From positions 5,288,501 through 5,352,500 of the forward strand of contig NZ_CP048000.1 of the NCBI RefSeq assembly GCF_009931695.1: a DNA stretch of 64,000 bases, given 5' to 3'. Position numbers and translations under genes: made by a program. Below, piece after piece: positions 17,902 to 27,010 of the stretch; position 1 is the stretch's first letter; every line of letters starts with the position of its first letter. Origin of the DNA: Anaerocolumna sedimenticola. Its GTDB lineage: Bacteria > Bacillota > Clostridia > Lachnospirales > Lachnospiraceae. The notes below the pieces were generated by a model, which made no database searches, was not told the origin of the DNA, and saw only the letters and a list, made by a program, of their open reading frames with translations.

Positions 17902-18747
17902 TTACTTATTTGGCATCCTATGACACTCATCCAGATATTTGTGGGCAAATGATATTAATGTCAAAATATCTAGAGCCTTTGTCTCTTCCACTCTCCAGTT
18001 AATTTTAGGTGTATGGGCTGCTGGGTTTCTTGCCAAATGAAATATAGCTTCTAACAATTCCTTTACTCCAGTAAACTCACTTTTTTCACTATCTGTCTGC
18101 ATAGAATTAAAAAACAGATATGGATCACCTTTAGCAAATGCTTTTTGAAACAATTCTCCACCATCTGAAGACAAACCGGTTATCTGGCGTACACGCTCTG
18201 CCAATCCTTTAGCTGCTTCAAACACTGCATCATAGTAATCTTCCCGCAAATAATCTTTAATGCAATATTTCTGTACCTCATTGTGAATTGTCCTATTATA
18301 AAGTTCCGCTTTAGATGATTCACACGCCTATCTACTTCGTCCAATGTTGTTGCCTTCACTACATCAACGATCTTCCCTTCTTTACTAACAGACAAACCAG
18401 CTAATAATAACACTTTGTTGGTTTCTTCTAAAAGATGAAGATATTTTTCTCTATTACTTTGCACTGTAAAGGCTACAGGGTTTAACGCTTTAACAATGAA
18501 ATCAAAAACCCGCTGAAACGATTTATTGGTGTTGATTTCATTCACCAAGCAATTATACAACCAATCTCGCTTATTTAAGCCCAATGTATAACTGTAGCCG
18601 TTGTTGGAGCTCCCATCATCAGCTAAATCTATTTGACTCTGTTGCAATAACCGAGATAATTCACTTTTTGAAAATCCCTCGCTGGCATGAGCTAAAACGT
18701 CACATACAGCTTTTAGCTGCTGTTGATCTAATATTTTAACCTGCCAT
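17902..18747 (-). pseudogene. Frameshifted TIGR02391/Ymh family gene
   Basis: Two overlapping frames together make one TIGR02391-type protein. The N-terminal part (VKILDQQQLKAVCDVLA ... RVNHL) runs to about 18310. The other frame continues with KAELYNRTIHNEVQKYC and VFEAAKGLAERVRQITG, ending LDECHRMPNK. One base appears missing in CTAAAGCG. At the 5' end, GGAGGTGG plus ATGGCAG suggests that a second single-base indel has cut the true start at 18747. The family is HEPN-related and sits in abortive-infection-like contexts. Confidence 0.65.
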
Positions 18748-18840
18748 TTAACCACCTCCATCCTATATAAAGCGAAGATCACATACAAGCAATGTTATCC
18801 ATATCACTGATGAAGTAACATTCATATTTAAATATTCAAA

Positions 18841-19640
18841 TCATCTACTTAATAAATTGTCTCTAAAATCATTCAGCATTTTTTTCAAAATAAGTGCATT
18901 TATATAATCTTTTTTAAAAGCACTCATTACATAGCCCTCTATATTTGGAAAAAGAGGAAGTCTTCCTTCAAAATCGGAGGCATTATAGTATGTATAATTT
19001 TCTTCAGCAAACTTATCAAAATTTATTTTCTCAAGCTCCGAATCAAATATAAGAACGCATTCTAAAAATCGTCTTCTTGATGTAAATTCTTCATCCATGT
19101 CGTCGGTAATATAAAATTTATGAGCAATATAATCTATTGACCCTTTAATGAAATACTTATAACTAATATCCCAGTTCATCCTATTTTTATCTAATGATAG
19201 CCCGTCAGTTTTGGGAGTTACTGTGAAGTATCGACCACCATCTAAGGCCGCCCCCCTAAGGAGTCTAATAATGTTTGATGATAATAGATGTTGATATCAT
19301 ACCAGTGAGGGCGGTTATCATATTGCCCAAACAGGTAGAACTCATAACCATCTCTGTCATCAGAGGCTGAGACATTTTCTATGATAAATTCCGGTGCAAA
19401 CTTATAGTATTTTCTAGATTCTTCAGGCGAGTCAATCCAATCTTCTGGACTTTGTAAATACAGAATGATGCGTTCAAGTGCTGTGGCATTTATTCCAAAG
19501 CGTTTTTTCCAAAGGGTTTCGACAATATTAATATCAGCTGAAGAGTTTTTAGGTGTGTTGGTATCTATAATTCGTACATAAATGTTATTCGCAAAAACCC
19601 CTTGATACTGTTCCGTCAAATAATAGCATTTGGTTTTCAA
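18841..19640 (-). pseudogene. Hypothetical gene split at a G6 tract
   Basis: Two frames join as one protein of about 265 residues. The first ends YYHQTLLDSLGGRP at 19242; the second is open across the break as LDGGRYFTVTPKTDG and continues to DFRDNLLSR at 18841. The junction is a run of six G (plus-strand C6, 19251-19256); four G would restore the frame. The start appears to be TTG at 19640. I do not recognise the family. The homopolymer makes slippage or a sequencing indel the likely cause. Confidence 0.55.
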
Positions 19641-19778
19641 GAGTTACTATCTCTTTTCCTACATCGTAACCGTCAAACAAGAAAGTGGATTTTCAATGCA
19701 TTATGTTTATGAGATAATCACTTAAATTACTATTACAAGTATTTTGAGCCTCTCAAAATACGGATAGGAGGATTTTAA

Positions 19779-20147
19779 GTGACGACACAAGAAGTAAAGA
19801 ATCATTATAGTTTACAGAAATGGTCTTCCATTATTCAAGAGTGCACAACCAGTGGACTTCCAGTCAGACAGTGGTGTCAACAAAACAGCATTCTTGAGGG
19901 GAGTTATTACTACTGGTTAAGAAAAATACGCATAAAGACATTAGAATCCCTTCCTGCAGTCACAACAGAAAATGCAATTCAGCCCGTTCACCAGGAGAAT
20001 ACTGTTTTTGCTAGACTTTCAGTTCCTCAGAGAACTATGACTGCGGATGTTTCTCTGTCTGTAAATGGAGTTGATATTGGAATTAATAACACCGCTACAG
20101 CTGAATTAATCCATTCGGTTTTATTGGAGATAAAACAACTATGTTAG
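19779..20147 (+). CDS. IS66 family accessory protein TnpA
   Basis: The 122-residue protein begins with the IS66 accessory pattern: WSSIIQECTTSGLPVRQWC, then NSILEGSYYYWLRKIR, a helix-turn-helix that binds the IS ends. GGAGG is upstream. tnpB starts inside its stop codon (ATGTTAG), as in intact IS66 elements, but is cut after 18 codons and no tnpC follows. The gene is thus an orphan of a truncated IS66. Confidence 0.85.
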   Translation: MTTQEVKNHYSLQKWSSIIQECTTSGLPVRQWCQQNSILEGSYYYWLRKIRIKTLESLPAVTTENAIQPVHQENTVFARLSVPQRTMTADVSLSVNGVDIGINNTATAELIHSVLLEIKQLC

Positions 20148-20194
20148 GTGATATCTCACGAGCTGAGCATATCTACCTTGCCTGTGGATATACT
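20141..20194 (+). pseudogene. IS66 tnpB 5' fragment
   Basis: The frame reads MLGDISRAEHIYLACGYT, the start of IS66 TnpB (MLGDISRAEHIYIACGYTDMR in typical members). Similarity stops near 20194, where the sequence changes to the resolvase gene running the other way. Confidence 0.75.
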
Positions 20195-20644
20195 TGTGTT
20201 TCTACTTTCATCCTGTGCCAACATACTCCTTAATGTAATTTCAAATTCATTATTTACATTGATTGAATCTAAATTTTCATTTTCAAAATGCATATTAATC
20301 CCTCGCTCTCTTAAAAAACGTATTATTTTTAAAACCTCTAAAGTATCTCTTGATATTCTACTGATTGACTTTGTAATAATATAGTCTATTTTGCCTTTTG
20401 CAGCTTTCTTGAGCATTTTATCCAGTTCGGTTCTTCCTTTTCTACGCAGTCCGCTTTCGACATCATAAAATACACCGGCAAATCTCCAATCTTTATTATT
20501 TTTTATCATTCTTGCGTAAGCTTCTATCTGGGTATCCAAACTATGTAACTGAGCTGGACCAAATGTACTGACACGACAATAAGCAGCAACTTTCATCTTT
20601 TTATTCTCTTTAGGTGCAGAGGGTATAATCCAGATATTTTTCAT
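20156..20644 (-). pseudogene. Serine recombinase (resolvase) truncated by IS66 junction
   Basis: The N-terminal resolvase catalytic domain is present: [11 protein letters not shown] with catalytic Ser26, then KSISRISRDTLEVLKIIRFL. After about 150 residues (MLAQDESRNTSIST) the frame enters IS66 DNA and ends GKVDMLSS. The DNA-binding recombinase and zinc-ribbon domains of this large-serine-recombinase type are lost. It is similar to the recombinases at 43.9-47.5 kb but a different copy. Confidence 0.8.
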
Positions 20645-20777
20645 TTGTATTCCTTCACTATCTATATAAAATATTATGGTGCATTAATATTTTATCAAAA
20701 AAGAAAAAACGTGAAAGTATCGTATCATTCTTTCACGTCAAAATATATTTCTATTTAAGACCCTGTAACCTCGCTAT

Positions 20778-20872
20778 TTATAAAGCTTCTGAGCGTTGCA
20801 ACAGGATTACGGTCTCCACATGCCTTGAACGGTCAAAAAAGATGCCGTTTAATCCTAGTTGGGCCTTGGCGG
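20778..20872 (-). pseudogene. rlmD 3'-end fragment 4 with common arm
   Basis: The minus strand reads GIFFDRSRHVETVILLQRS, then EAL and TAA, with CATCTTTTTTGACCGTTCAA and CGCCAAGG upstream. The frame has no stop back to the GCCAAGG word, so this is the best-kept copy of the common form. Confidence 0.62.
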
Positions 20873-21037
20873 GAAAATGATTTTTGAGAATTCTCATATA
20901 GATTCACTTCATCTTATTGAGTCTTTTTTTATATCCCGACAACTACTTCAATTAGGACTTTTATCCGTTTATATTATATGTAATAAATTTAGTAATTTTA
21001 TGAAATTAAATATCCATCCGCACGTCTCAACATGCGT

Positions 21038-21160
21038 GATGAAAAATTTGGAATACTACATGGCAAAAACTCTGTGGTATATTATGAGGGTATAAAGTTG
21101 AGTGACATTTTACCCACTTTACCCAATGATTTCTTTACTTTCTATATTGCCCCATCTTAA
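21038..21160 (+). pseudogene. C-terminal remnant of an unknown protein
   Basis: A plus-strand frame reads DEKFGILHGKNSVVYYEG then LSDILPTLPNDFFTFYIAPS and TAA. It looks protein-like, but its start is missing and upstream frames are shifted. It is not assigned. The rest of 20873-21037 has no gene. Confidence 0.35.
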
Positions 21161-21909
21161 ATTACGTTTAGGACTGCCAAGAAAATATAAATACATGCAT
21201 TACTTATGCTGTGTGCCATATATGCTCCAATTAGGCTTTTTGTTCTCAGAAAAATGTAACCGCATGACAATCCCATGACCGTTGTCACAACAAGTTGAAG
21301 TGGAACCAAGTAAGTGATTTCAAAAGGATACAGTGTCATGCCAATATGCCTTAATGTAAAAACCAATGTTGAGGCAAGCACTAACGCTATGTATAAATAC
21401 TTTTGGCTTTTAAAGATTGGCTTCCATAGTGTTAATAGTACCAGGATAAGAAACCCTCTAAAATACACTTCCTCCAAACCCGAGATAAAAAGTTCAAACA
21501 AAAAGATGCCAGAATAATTTTTTAGGTTGAATTGGAAATGAAACTTATAATCAAATAAACCATTTCTTGCTGCGATTGTACCAATGCTAACATAGAGCGT
21601 CATAAAAACAACAAGAAAAAGGACAACCAATCTCAGTGAAAGCTTTATATTAATTAAATTAAAGCCACATTCTTTGAGGTTCTTTTTAGTGACTACACAA
21701 TAAACTATGATACAAAACATTGAAATCATTGCACAGATTATACCATTTAAACTTAAAACTATATACACGTTTTCAGGATCCCAATGTTTGAATACCGGAT
21801 ACAAGAACTTAACGACAAATCTCATAACATGAAAACTCATCTGGTGACTTAAGAGATAGAATAAGATAATCTCAATAGGTAGTAATATCACTAATATGTA
21901 CTTTCTCAT
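21157..21909 (-). CDS. CPBP membrane metalloprotease, copy 5
   Basis: The 250-residue polytopic membrane protein has GLEEVYFRGFLILVLL, TLRHIGMTL and MAHSISNACIYI, the three CPBP motifs. The zinc-site histidine in motif 2 is kept. It resembles copies 2 and 3 in layout (N-terminal pair of helices, then LYPFEITYLVPLQLV before the last motif). It is followed downstream by rlmD fragment 4. Confidence 0.87.
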   Translation of the reverse strand: MRKYILVILLPIEIILFYLLSHQMSFHVMRFVVKFLYPVFKHWDPENVYIVLSLNGIICAMISMFCIIVYCVVTKKNLKECGFNLINIKLSLRLVVLFLVVFMTLYVSIGTIAARNGLFDYKFHFQFNLKNYSGIFLFELFISGLEEVYFRGFLILVLLTLWKPIFKSQKYLYIALVLASTLVFTLRHIGMTLYPFEITYLVPLQLVVTTVMGLSCGYIFLRTKSLIGAYMAHSISNACIYIFLAVLNVI

Positions 21910-22093
21910 TCTAATATTCCTTTCATGTTTTCTTAAGATATTATACCATACTCAATAGAATGAAGAAAACAAAAATCACCTGCTAAAATGCACTCAGGAT
22001 ATCCATCTAAAGTTCTTCTATATCTTAGGATCGTTTTAAGATACTTAACTTAATAGTCTTCATTTAACAACTCTTTAATCTATTGAATATTTT

Positions 22094-22228
22094 TTAACAA
22101 CGATATTTGATCTGTTGTACATAATATTTTTTATCTTTTGCTATAAGATTTGCTTCTGCCAAAATGTTTCTACTTCCGTCATATGTCCAAAATTCCTCAC
22201 CCCACCTGTAACAGTAGAGTAAGGAATT
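22094..22228 (-). pseudogene. C-terminal remnant of an unknown protein
   Basis: The minus strand reads RWGEEFWTYDGSRN, ILAEANLIAKDKKYYVQQ and a stop. The start is absent and the upstream sequence runs into rlmD fragment 5. It is not assigned. The sequence between it and CPBP copy 5 has no gene. Confidence 0.35.
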
Positions 22229-22279
22229 CATTCAAAGCTTACTCGTAAATTCACTTTATAATCACATAAACGCTTAAAA

Positions 22280-22378
22280 TCAGGCTTTTCTCCCCAGCAG
22301 ACAGACCGTCTCCACATGCACCGTTCCAGGGAACATATCAACCGTCTGTACCTCCGGTATCACCTTCTCCGCCTCTCC
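22280..22378 (-). pseudogene. rlmD: rlmD 3'-end fragment 5, closest to a native C-terminus
   Basis: The minus strand reads EKVIPEVQTVDMFPGT, then VHVETVCLLGRKA and TGA, which is the real C-terminal segment of RlmD/RumA (PVDMFPHTxHVETV). It is the copy that identifies the others. It contains GGGAACATATCAA (22329-22341 on plus), the repeat that also bounds the 37.4-47.8 kb island. The YdcF-like gene ends inside it in another frame. Confidence 0.78.
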
Positions 22379-23054
22379 CGTGATATGATTCCTTAATATT
22401 TTCCTCAGCTATCAGCTGCTTCGTATATCCGAGCTTAATGAGCTGTTCATAAGCATTCCATACATGATCTGGAATTTCCTGATAGATTTGATATCCTTTA
22501 CGTGGATACAATGCGATCCGCTGCATATCTCCCACCATGATATTAATTATCTCATCCCGATCTATATCTTTACTGGGATTATTATCACAATAATCCTCAA
22601 AACTCATTTGCGGAGAAGTCACCATTACATTCAGTTCAGTCCATTGCTTCTTAAAGGTAGCGAACGTCCTTCTTTCCATATATGGTTTTTGAACAGCAAT
22701 AACACTGGATGGAATAATATCTTTTCTACAAAGCAGTTCTCTTGCCAATAAGACATTCTCTCCAGTATTGGTAGATCTGTCTTCAATCAGAATCTTATCC
22801 TCTGGTACCCCAGCCTTTATAGCTATCTCAGAAAATATATGTGCTTCTGGTTTCGCCCACAAACCTTGTGTAAGTCTTCCCAATCCACCAGAGAAAACTA
22901 TAATTGGTGCAAGACCATTCAGATAGAGCTCAGCTCCTCTAACTGCAACCCTTGTATCATGACTGCCCAGAACAATGATACAATCGGCTTTTTCAACCTT
23001 ATGATTCATATGATGATAATCCCATATGATTTTTGCCAGACTATTAATATCCAT
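22338..23054 (-). CDS. YdcF family (DUF218) protein
   Basis: The DUF218 core is clear: DCIIVLGSHDTRVAVRGAEL, FSGGLGRLTQG, EDRSTNTGENVLLARELL. The fold is associated with envelope or nucleotide-binding roles; the activity is unknown. The ATG at 23054 (MDINSL) has AAAGGA at good distance; the longer frame from 23075 has none. The last 13 or so residues (GEGDTGGTDG) are encoded by DNA of rlmD fragment 5 in another frame, so the native tail has been replaced. Confidence 0.85.
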   Translation of the reverse strand: MDINSLAKIIWDYHHMNHKVEKADCIIVLGSHDTRVAVRGAELYLNGLAPIIVFSGGLGRLTQGLWAKPEAHIFSEIAIKAGVPEDKILIEDRSTNTGENVLLARELLCRKDIIPSSVIAVQKPYMERRTFATFKKQWTELNVMVTSPQMSFEDYCDNNPSKDIDRDEIINIMVGDMQRIALYPRKGYQIYQEIPDHVWNAYEQLIKLGYTKQLIAEENIKESYHGRGGEGDTGGTDG

Positions 23055-23256
23055 AAAACAGTCCTTTCTATCCATTAATTAAAAAATTCCATCACTTTAA
23101 CATCCATGCGAAAGGGAACGGTTACATTATTATACCATAACGGATAAAAAAAATAATAGGATATCATTCTTTATGGTTATAACTATTCACTATTTAATCT
23201 CAATTATCACTCCCATTACAAACAAATCTGCTTATTGTTACTTTTTATCGCTAAAG

Positions 23257-23922
23257 TTATTTATTCTTAACTTTATTTGCCAACTCAGCTAAATTTGAAA
23301 CAATATAATTTGGTTCGATTCCCAGTCTTTCTACAGGCTTATTTAAACGGTTAATCCAACCTACTGTAAATCCGAACGATTTTGAACCGGCCACATCCCA
23401 ACCATTAGATGAAACAAAAAGTATTTCATTTTTGTTTACCCCTAAATTCTCAACTGCTAAATTATATACATTTGCTTTAGGCTTATATGTTTTTAGAGAG
23501 TCGACACTTATAATAGCATCCATATGTTTATCCAGATTTGTATTTGCAGCCAATTCCTTAAGCATTTTCGGACTACCGTTCGATAAAATCGAAAGTTTCC
23601 AAGGGCGAAAGGCCTGTAAAGATTCCACTACTTCCGGGTAAAGATCTAAATATAAGTATTCATTCAAAATGTCTTCTATTGTTCCTTTACTATACTGTAA
23701 ATTAAGTTCATCCAGGGCATAGGATAGGGCATCTCCGGTTAATGACCAAAAGTCTTGATATCGATCCATTAAGGATCTAAGCCAGGAATATTCCAATTGT
23801 TTTTGTCTCCAAACCTGACTTATCTGGTATCCTTTTCCTGGATAAATTTTTTCACATTTCCTGACTATAGAATGTACATCGTATAAAGTACCATAAGCAT
23901 CAAATACAACAGCCTTAATCAA
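23257..23922 (-). CDS. Haloacid dehalogenase-type hydrolase (HAD type II)
   Basis: The protein has the HAD signature: VVFDAYGTLYD with the nucleophile Asp8, ILSNGSPKML for motif II, and FVSSNGWDVAGSKSFGF for motif III/IV. This is the pattern of L-2-haloacid dehalogenases and related phosphatases. A TTG at 23922 is the likely start because AAGGAG lies 8 bases upstream; a GTG start would overlap it. It diverges from a LysR gene with a palindromic site between, so LysR control is likely. Confidence 0.88.
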   Translation of the reverse strand: MIKAVVFDAYGTLYDVHSIVRKCEKIYPGKGYQISQVWRQKQLEYSWLRSLMDRYQDFWSLTGDALSYALDELNLQYSKGTIEDILNEYLYLDLYPEVVESLQAFRPWKLSILSNGSPKMLKELAANTNLDKHMDAIISVDSLKTYKPKANVYNLAVENLGVNKNEILFVSSNGWDVAGSKSFGFTVGWINRLNKPVERLGIEPNYIVSNLAELANKVKNK

Positions 23923-23999
23923 TTTAACCACTCCTTTTATAATTATTGTAATTGGAGTATATCACACGATATTGTATTAGTAAAATTGATAATTGAAAT

Positions 24000-24028
24000 A
24001 AAAACTATTATGATTTATAATAGTTTTT
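24000..24028. promoter_or_regulatory. LysR-type palindromic site between HAD and LysR genes
   Basis: AAAAACTATTAT-5-ATAATAGTTTTT is a perfect 12-base inverted repeat containing an ATTAT...ATAAT LysR-box-like core. It sits 15 bases ahead of the LysR start, in the divergent intergenic region. Confidence 0.65.
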
Positions 24029-24042
24029 GAGGTGTTCTCTAT

Positions 24043-24932
24043 ATGGAAATAAAACAATTGAAAACTTTTTTAACTTTAGCGAAAACAGGTAATTTTAGCT
24101 ATGCTTCTGAATTACTTGGGTATGCACAGCCTACTGTTACTACCCATATAAGATTATTGGAAACTGAGTTTAATGTTAAGCTTTTTGAAAGGCTTGGGCA
24201 TAGAACCAAATTAACTCCGGAAGGGGAGCGTTTACTTTATTATGCGGAAAATATACTCAAGTTCTCATCTGAGGCAGTATCAGCATTTTCTGATTATGAA
24301 ACAACCGGCGGCAAAATTATAATTGGTGCGAATGAATCGTTTAGTGCTGTTCGTTTACCATTAGTACTAAAGAATTTTATCCAAAAATACCCAAATATTA
24401 ACATCAGCTTAAAATTTGGATCCGTGAAGTCAATCCATGATTTACTTCAAAATAATGAAGCCGATATTGCCTTTTTTTAACCCGTGAGATTTCATTTCCG
24501 GACCTAATTGTAGAGACGATGATTGATGAACCTATTGTAACGGTTGCTTCACCTAACCATCCCTTTGCCCTAAAAGCTTCCGTTAATATCAAAGATTTCG
24601 AAAGTCAGGATTTAATAACTACACAGGAAGATTGTACTTATCGTGCCATGATCGATGATCTTTTAAATGGAGCAGGCGTTCATCCCAAAACCACCATTGG
24701 CATAAATAACATTCATGCTATAAAGCAGTTGGTTATGAGCGGACTTGGAATTTCAATATTACCGCGAGTTTCTGTTGAATACGAAATTACCCAAAGCTTA
24801 CTTACTGAAATTTTATGGGAAAAACCTCCTCTTCCGGTTTTCACTCAAATTGCTTATCATAAAAACAAATGGCTTTCTCCCACTATTATGAATTTTTTGG
24901 AGATGGCAAGGGAACTGAAGAAGAAAGTCTGA
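24043..24932 (+). pseudogene. LysR family regulator broken at a T7 tract
   Basis: The winged helix (NFSYASELLGYAQPTVTTHI, LFERLGHRTKLTPEG) is intact and the frame runs to EADIAFF, where TTTTTTTAA stops it at 24480. The next frame continues with LTREISFPDLIVETM and completes the effector domain at 24932. One extra T in the tract at 24472-24478 would restore a 297-residue protein. Either the gene is dead, or the tract is a slippage site or sequencing indel. Confidence 0.8.
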
Positions 24933-25084
24933 TGCTCTATCCTATCAATAGTATTCCGGATTAATATAACTCTTGCTGTTCGGCTATGTGCTTCCACGTT
25001 GCCTAAACGCCACTAGAGACTTTCACCCATTAGAACCCGCCCATGGCGGGCAAACAAAAAGATCTCTAAACCTTCCATAATCAA

Positions 25085-26447
25085 GATAAGAGTGTAGAAG
25101 TATTCGTTACATTTGTCGAGGATTCTCATACCTCACTGCTCAACAACTTCACCTGCTGTAATAAATCCTTCTATTATTAAAAGTAAATTGTATTTCTTCA
25201 ATCAATATAGAAAAATCATCCTTACGGTTGGAATTAAACTATACGGTTATGTCTCCCTTTGCGGCAATTTTTCATTTACTTATGATGTTCTTAATTGTTT
25301 TATCAATTCCAGAAGACAACCTTGTTACAATTAATATAGCTAAAATACATGCTATAATAACAATAATAATTGTAGCATTCTTAATACTATCAGCTTGCCC
25401 GGTAATAGTGGATTTTGGTATTAACGCACAGAGCGCAGCTCCAGTGTCGCTAACTTTAGAATACAGGAATAAGGAGGTAGCGCCCTTATAGTTAACATAT
25501 TTTGAACCACTTACTTCTTTCCCTGCCATTGCTTCCTTATAGAAAGCTTGGTTTACGAAGATCTTTTCTGATTTGAGTGCTTCCATATCAATACTAGGAT
25601 CCTTTTGCTTTAACGAATAATCAATAATCTCTTTTCCATCCAGGGTTACCAATCCTAGAAAACCGGTTTTGTCAAATTTCAGATCAGAAAGAATATTTTT
25701 CACAACGTCTGCCTTAACATCGATAATCAGGAATGCATTAACATTGGAAACATTTTTAATAAGTCTCATGGAATAATCATCTGCACTTGTTTTCAACTGT
25801 TTATCAAGAAACGCATCTTCGCCATCCCATACAGTTTCAGTTTTATTATTATCCAGAATTTTGCTTAAGTCTGTTTTCTGAAAGCTTTTAAAAATTCCAC
25901 TATCAATGCCTTCGCCGGTTGAAATAGAATCAACATTATCATTAATTAAATATATATTTTGGATGAATTCATCCGTTGCCTTCTTGGAACATAAGGTATT
26001 AGCAATGGAATCTGCATATACAAATGCTTTTATCTTATCATCGTGGCTTAGAGAATACCTTTGGATTAAACTATCATTCGCATACAGTATCGCGCTTGCC
26101 TGGACAGATTTAAAACCAAACTTCATACATTCGCCTGCCATATTAATTATATCTTCTGATGCCTTCTCGTATTTACTCTCAATAACTTCTGAAGCTTTTA
26201 AAAAGGATACGATTCCCAAGAGGATGATAAATAGAATAGGAACCATAAAGGAAGCTATTAATTTAAACTTAATTGTCGCAAAAAAACTCACTTTCGCTAC
26301 ATTATCATGAAATTTTTCGCTTCTTGCCTTTGTATTTTTTTTAACAGCCACATTTACAATTTTCGTATCTTTGAATCGTTTCTCCTTCAAAGTCTTTTTC
26401 ATAGTAGGTATTATTCTGTTAAAAATGCTGTCTCCCGTTCTTTTCAT
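25085..26447 (-). pseudogene. Methyl-accepting chemotaxis protein, truncated
   Basis: A good GGAGG start leads into a membrane helix, an extracellular sensor domain and a second helix (IIVIIACILAILIV). Just after SSGIDKTIKNIISK a TGA ends the frame. The HAMP domain continues past it (KIAAKGDITV, then TAG, then FNSNRKDDFSILIEEIQ), and after a frameshift reads VKLLSSEV. Similarity ends near 25085; the signalling tip is missing. This is a decayed chemoreceptor. Confidence 0.8.
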
Positions 26448-26841
26448 ATTTCTCCTCCGGTATTTTAATTTGATTAAATTGAATGATGTTAAGTAAATAA
26501 CTTTTTACTTCAACCTCTTTTGCAGGGAATACTGCAGATTCTTCTACGGATATAATTAACTGTACCAAGTAAAACCATTATAACATAATATGGTAGAAAA
26601 TTCCATTAACTATTGTCTATAATTAAGTATAATCTAATCATGTTAGATTTTTGAGGCAGGAGTTATATGATAAAATACGGATAGATATTGATGGCTTAAT
26701 GACTTTGTTTTATTATAATTTAAGGTGATTCGTATTTTGAGAATTCATACAATAATGATAATTTTAATATAGTTCCATCAAACTGACCACACTTCTGTGA
26801 ATACCTTTTCCAGTATTAATTAACAAATAATAACAAAGAAA
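26448..26841. other. AT-rich gene-free stretch
   Basis: Apart from the chemoreceptor ribosome site at its left end, I see no gene or strong signal in these 390 bases. Confidence 0.5.
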
Positions 26842-26867
26842 AGCAACCAGCGTTATCACTGATTGCT
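26842..26867 (-). terminator. Hairpin terminator
   Basis: AGCAACCAG and CTGATTGCT pair with one mismatch around an 8-base loop, followed by TTTTCTTTG on the minus strand. It lies 30 bases after the remnant at 26898. Confidence 0.6.
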
Positions 26868-26897
26868 CATTATCCTTTATTTTCGTTCTTTCATTTA

Positions 26898-27008
26898 CTA
26901 ATTCAATTCTTTGCCTATTCCCTTGTTTTGTAAAACATAAATTGTAGATCTGAACATTTTATCACTCAACACCGGTGTGTACTTTGCTGCTCTCCAAATC
27001 CAATAATA
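26898..27008 (-). pseudogene. C-terminal remnant of an unknown protein
   Basis: The minus strand reads YWIWRAAKYTPVLSDKMFRS, then TIYVLQNKGIGKELN and TAG. The sequence is protein-like but has no start; it follows the stop of the 27.0-28.1 kb gene directly. It is not assigned. Confidence 0.35.
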
Positions 27009-27010
27009 AA

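Noticed and set aside
24990-25062. Possible ninth rlmD fragment (GGCAACGTGGAAGC with a GCCCGCC arm)
   Set aside because: The frame reads NVEAHSRTAR with no nearby stop, and the arm matches only weakly. It could be a very old copy or chance.
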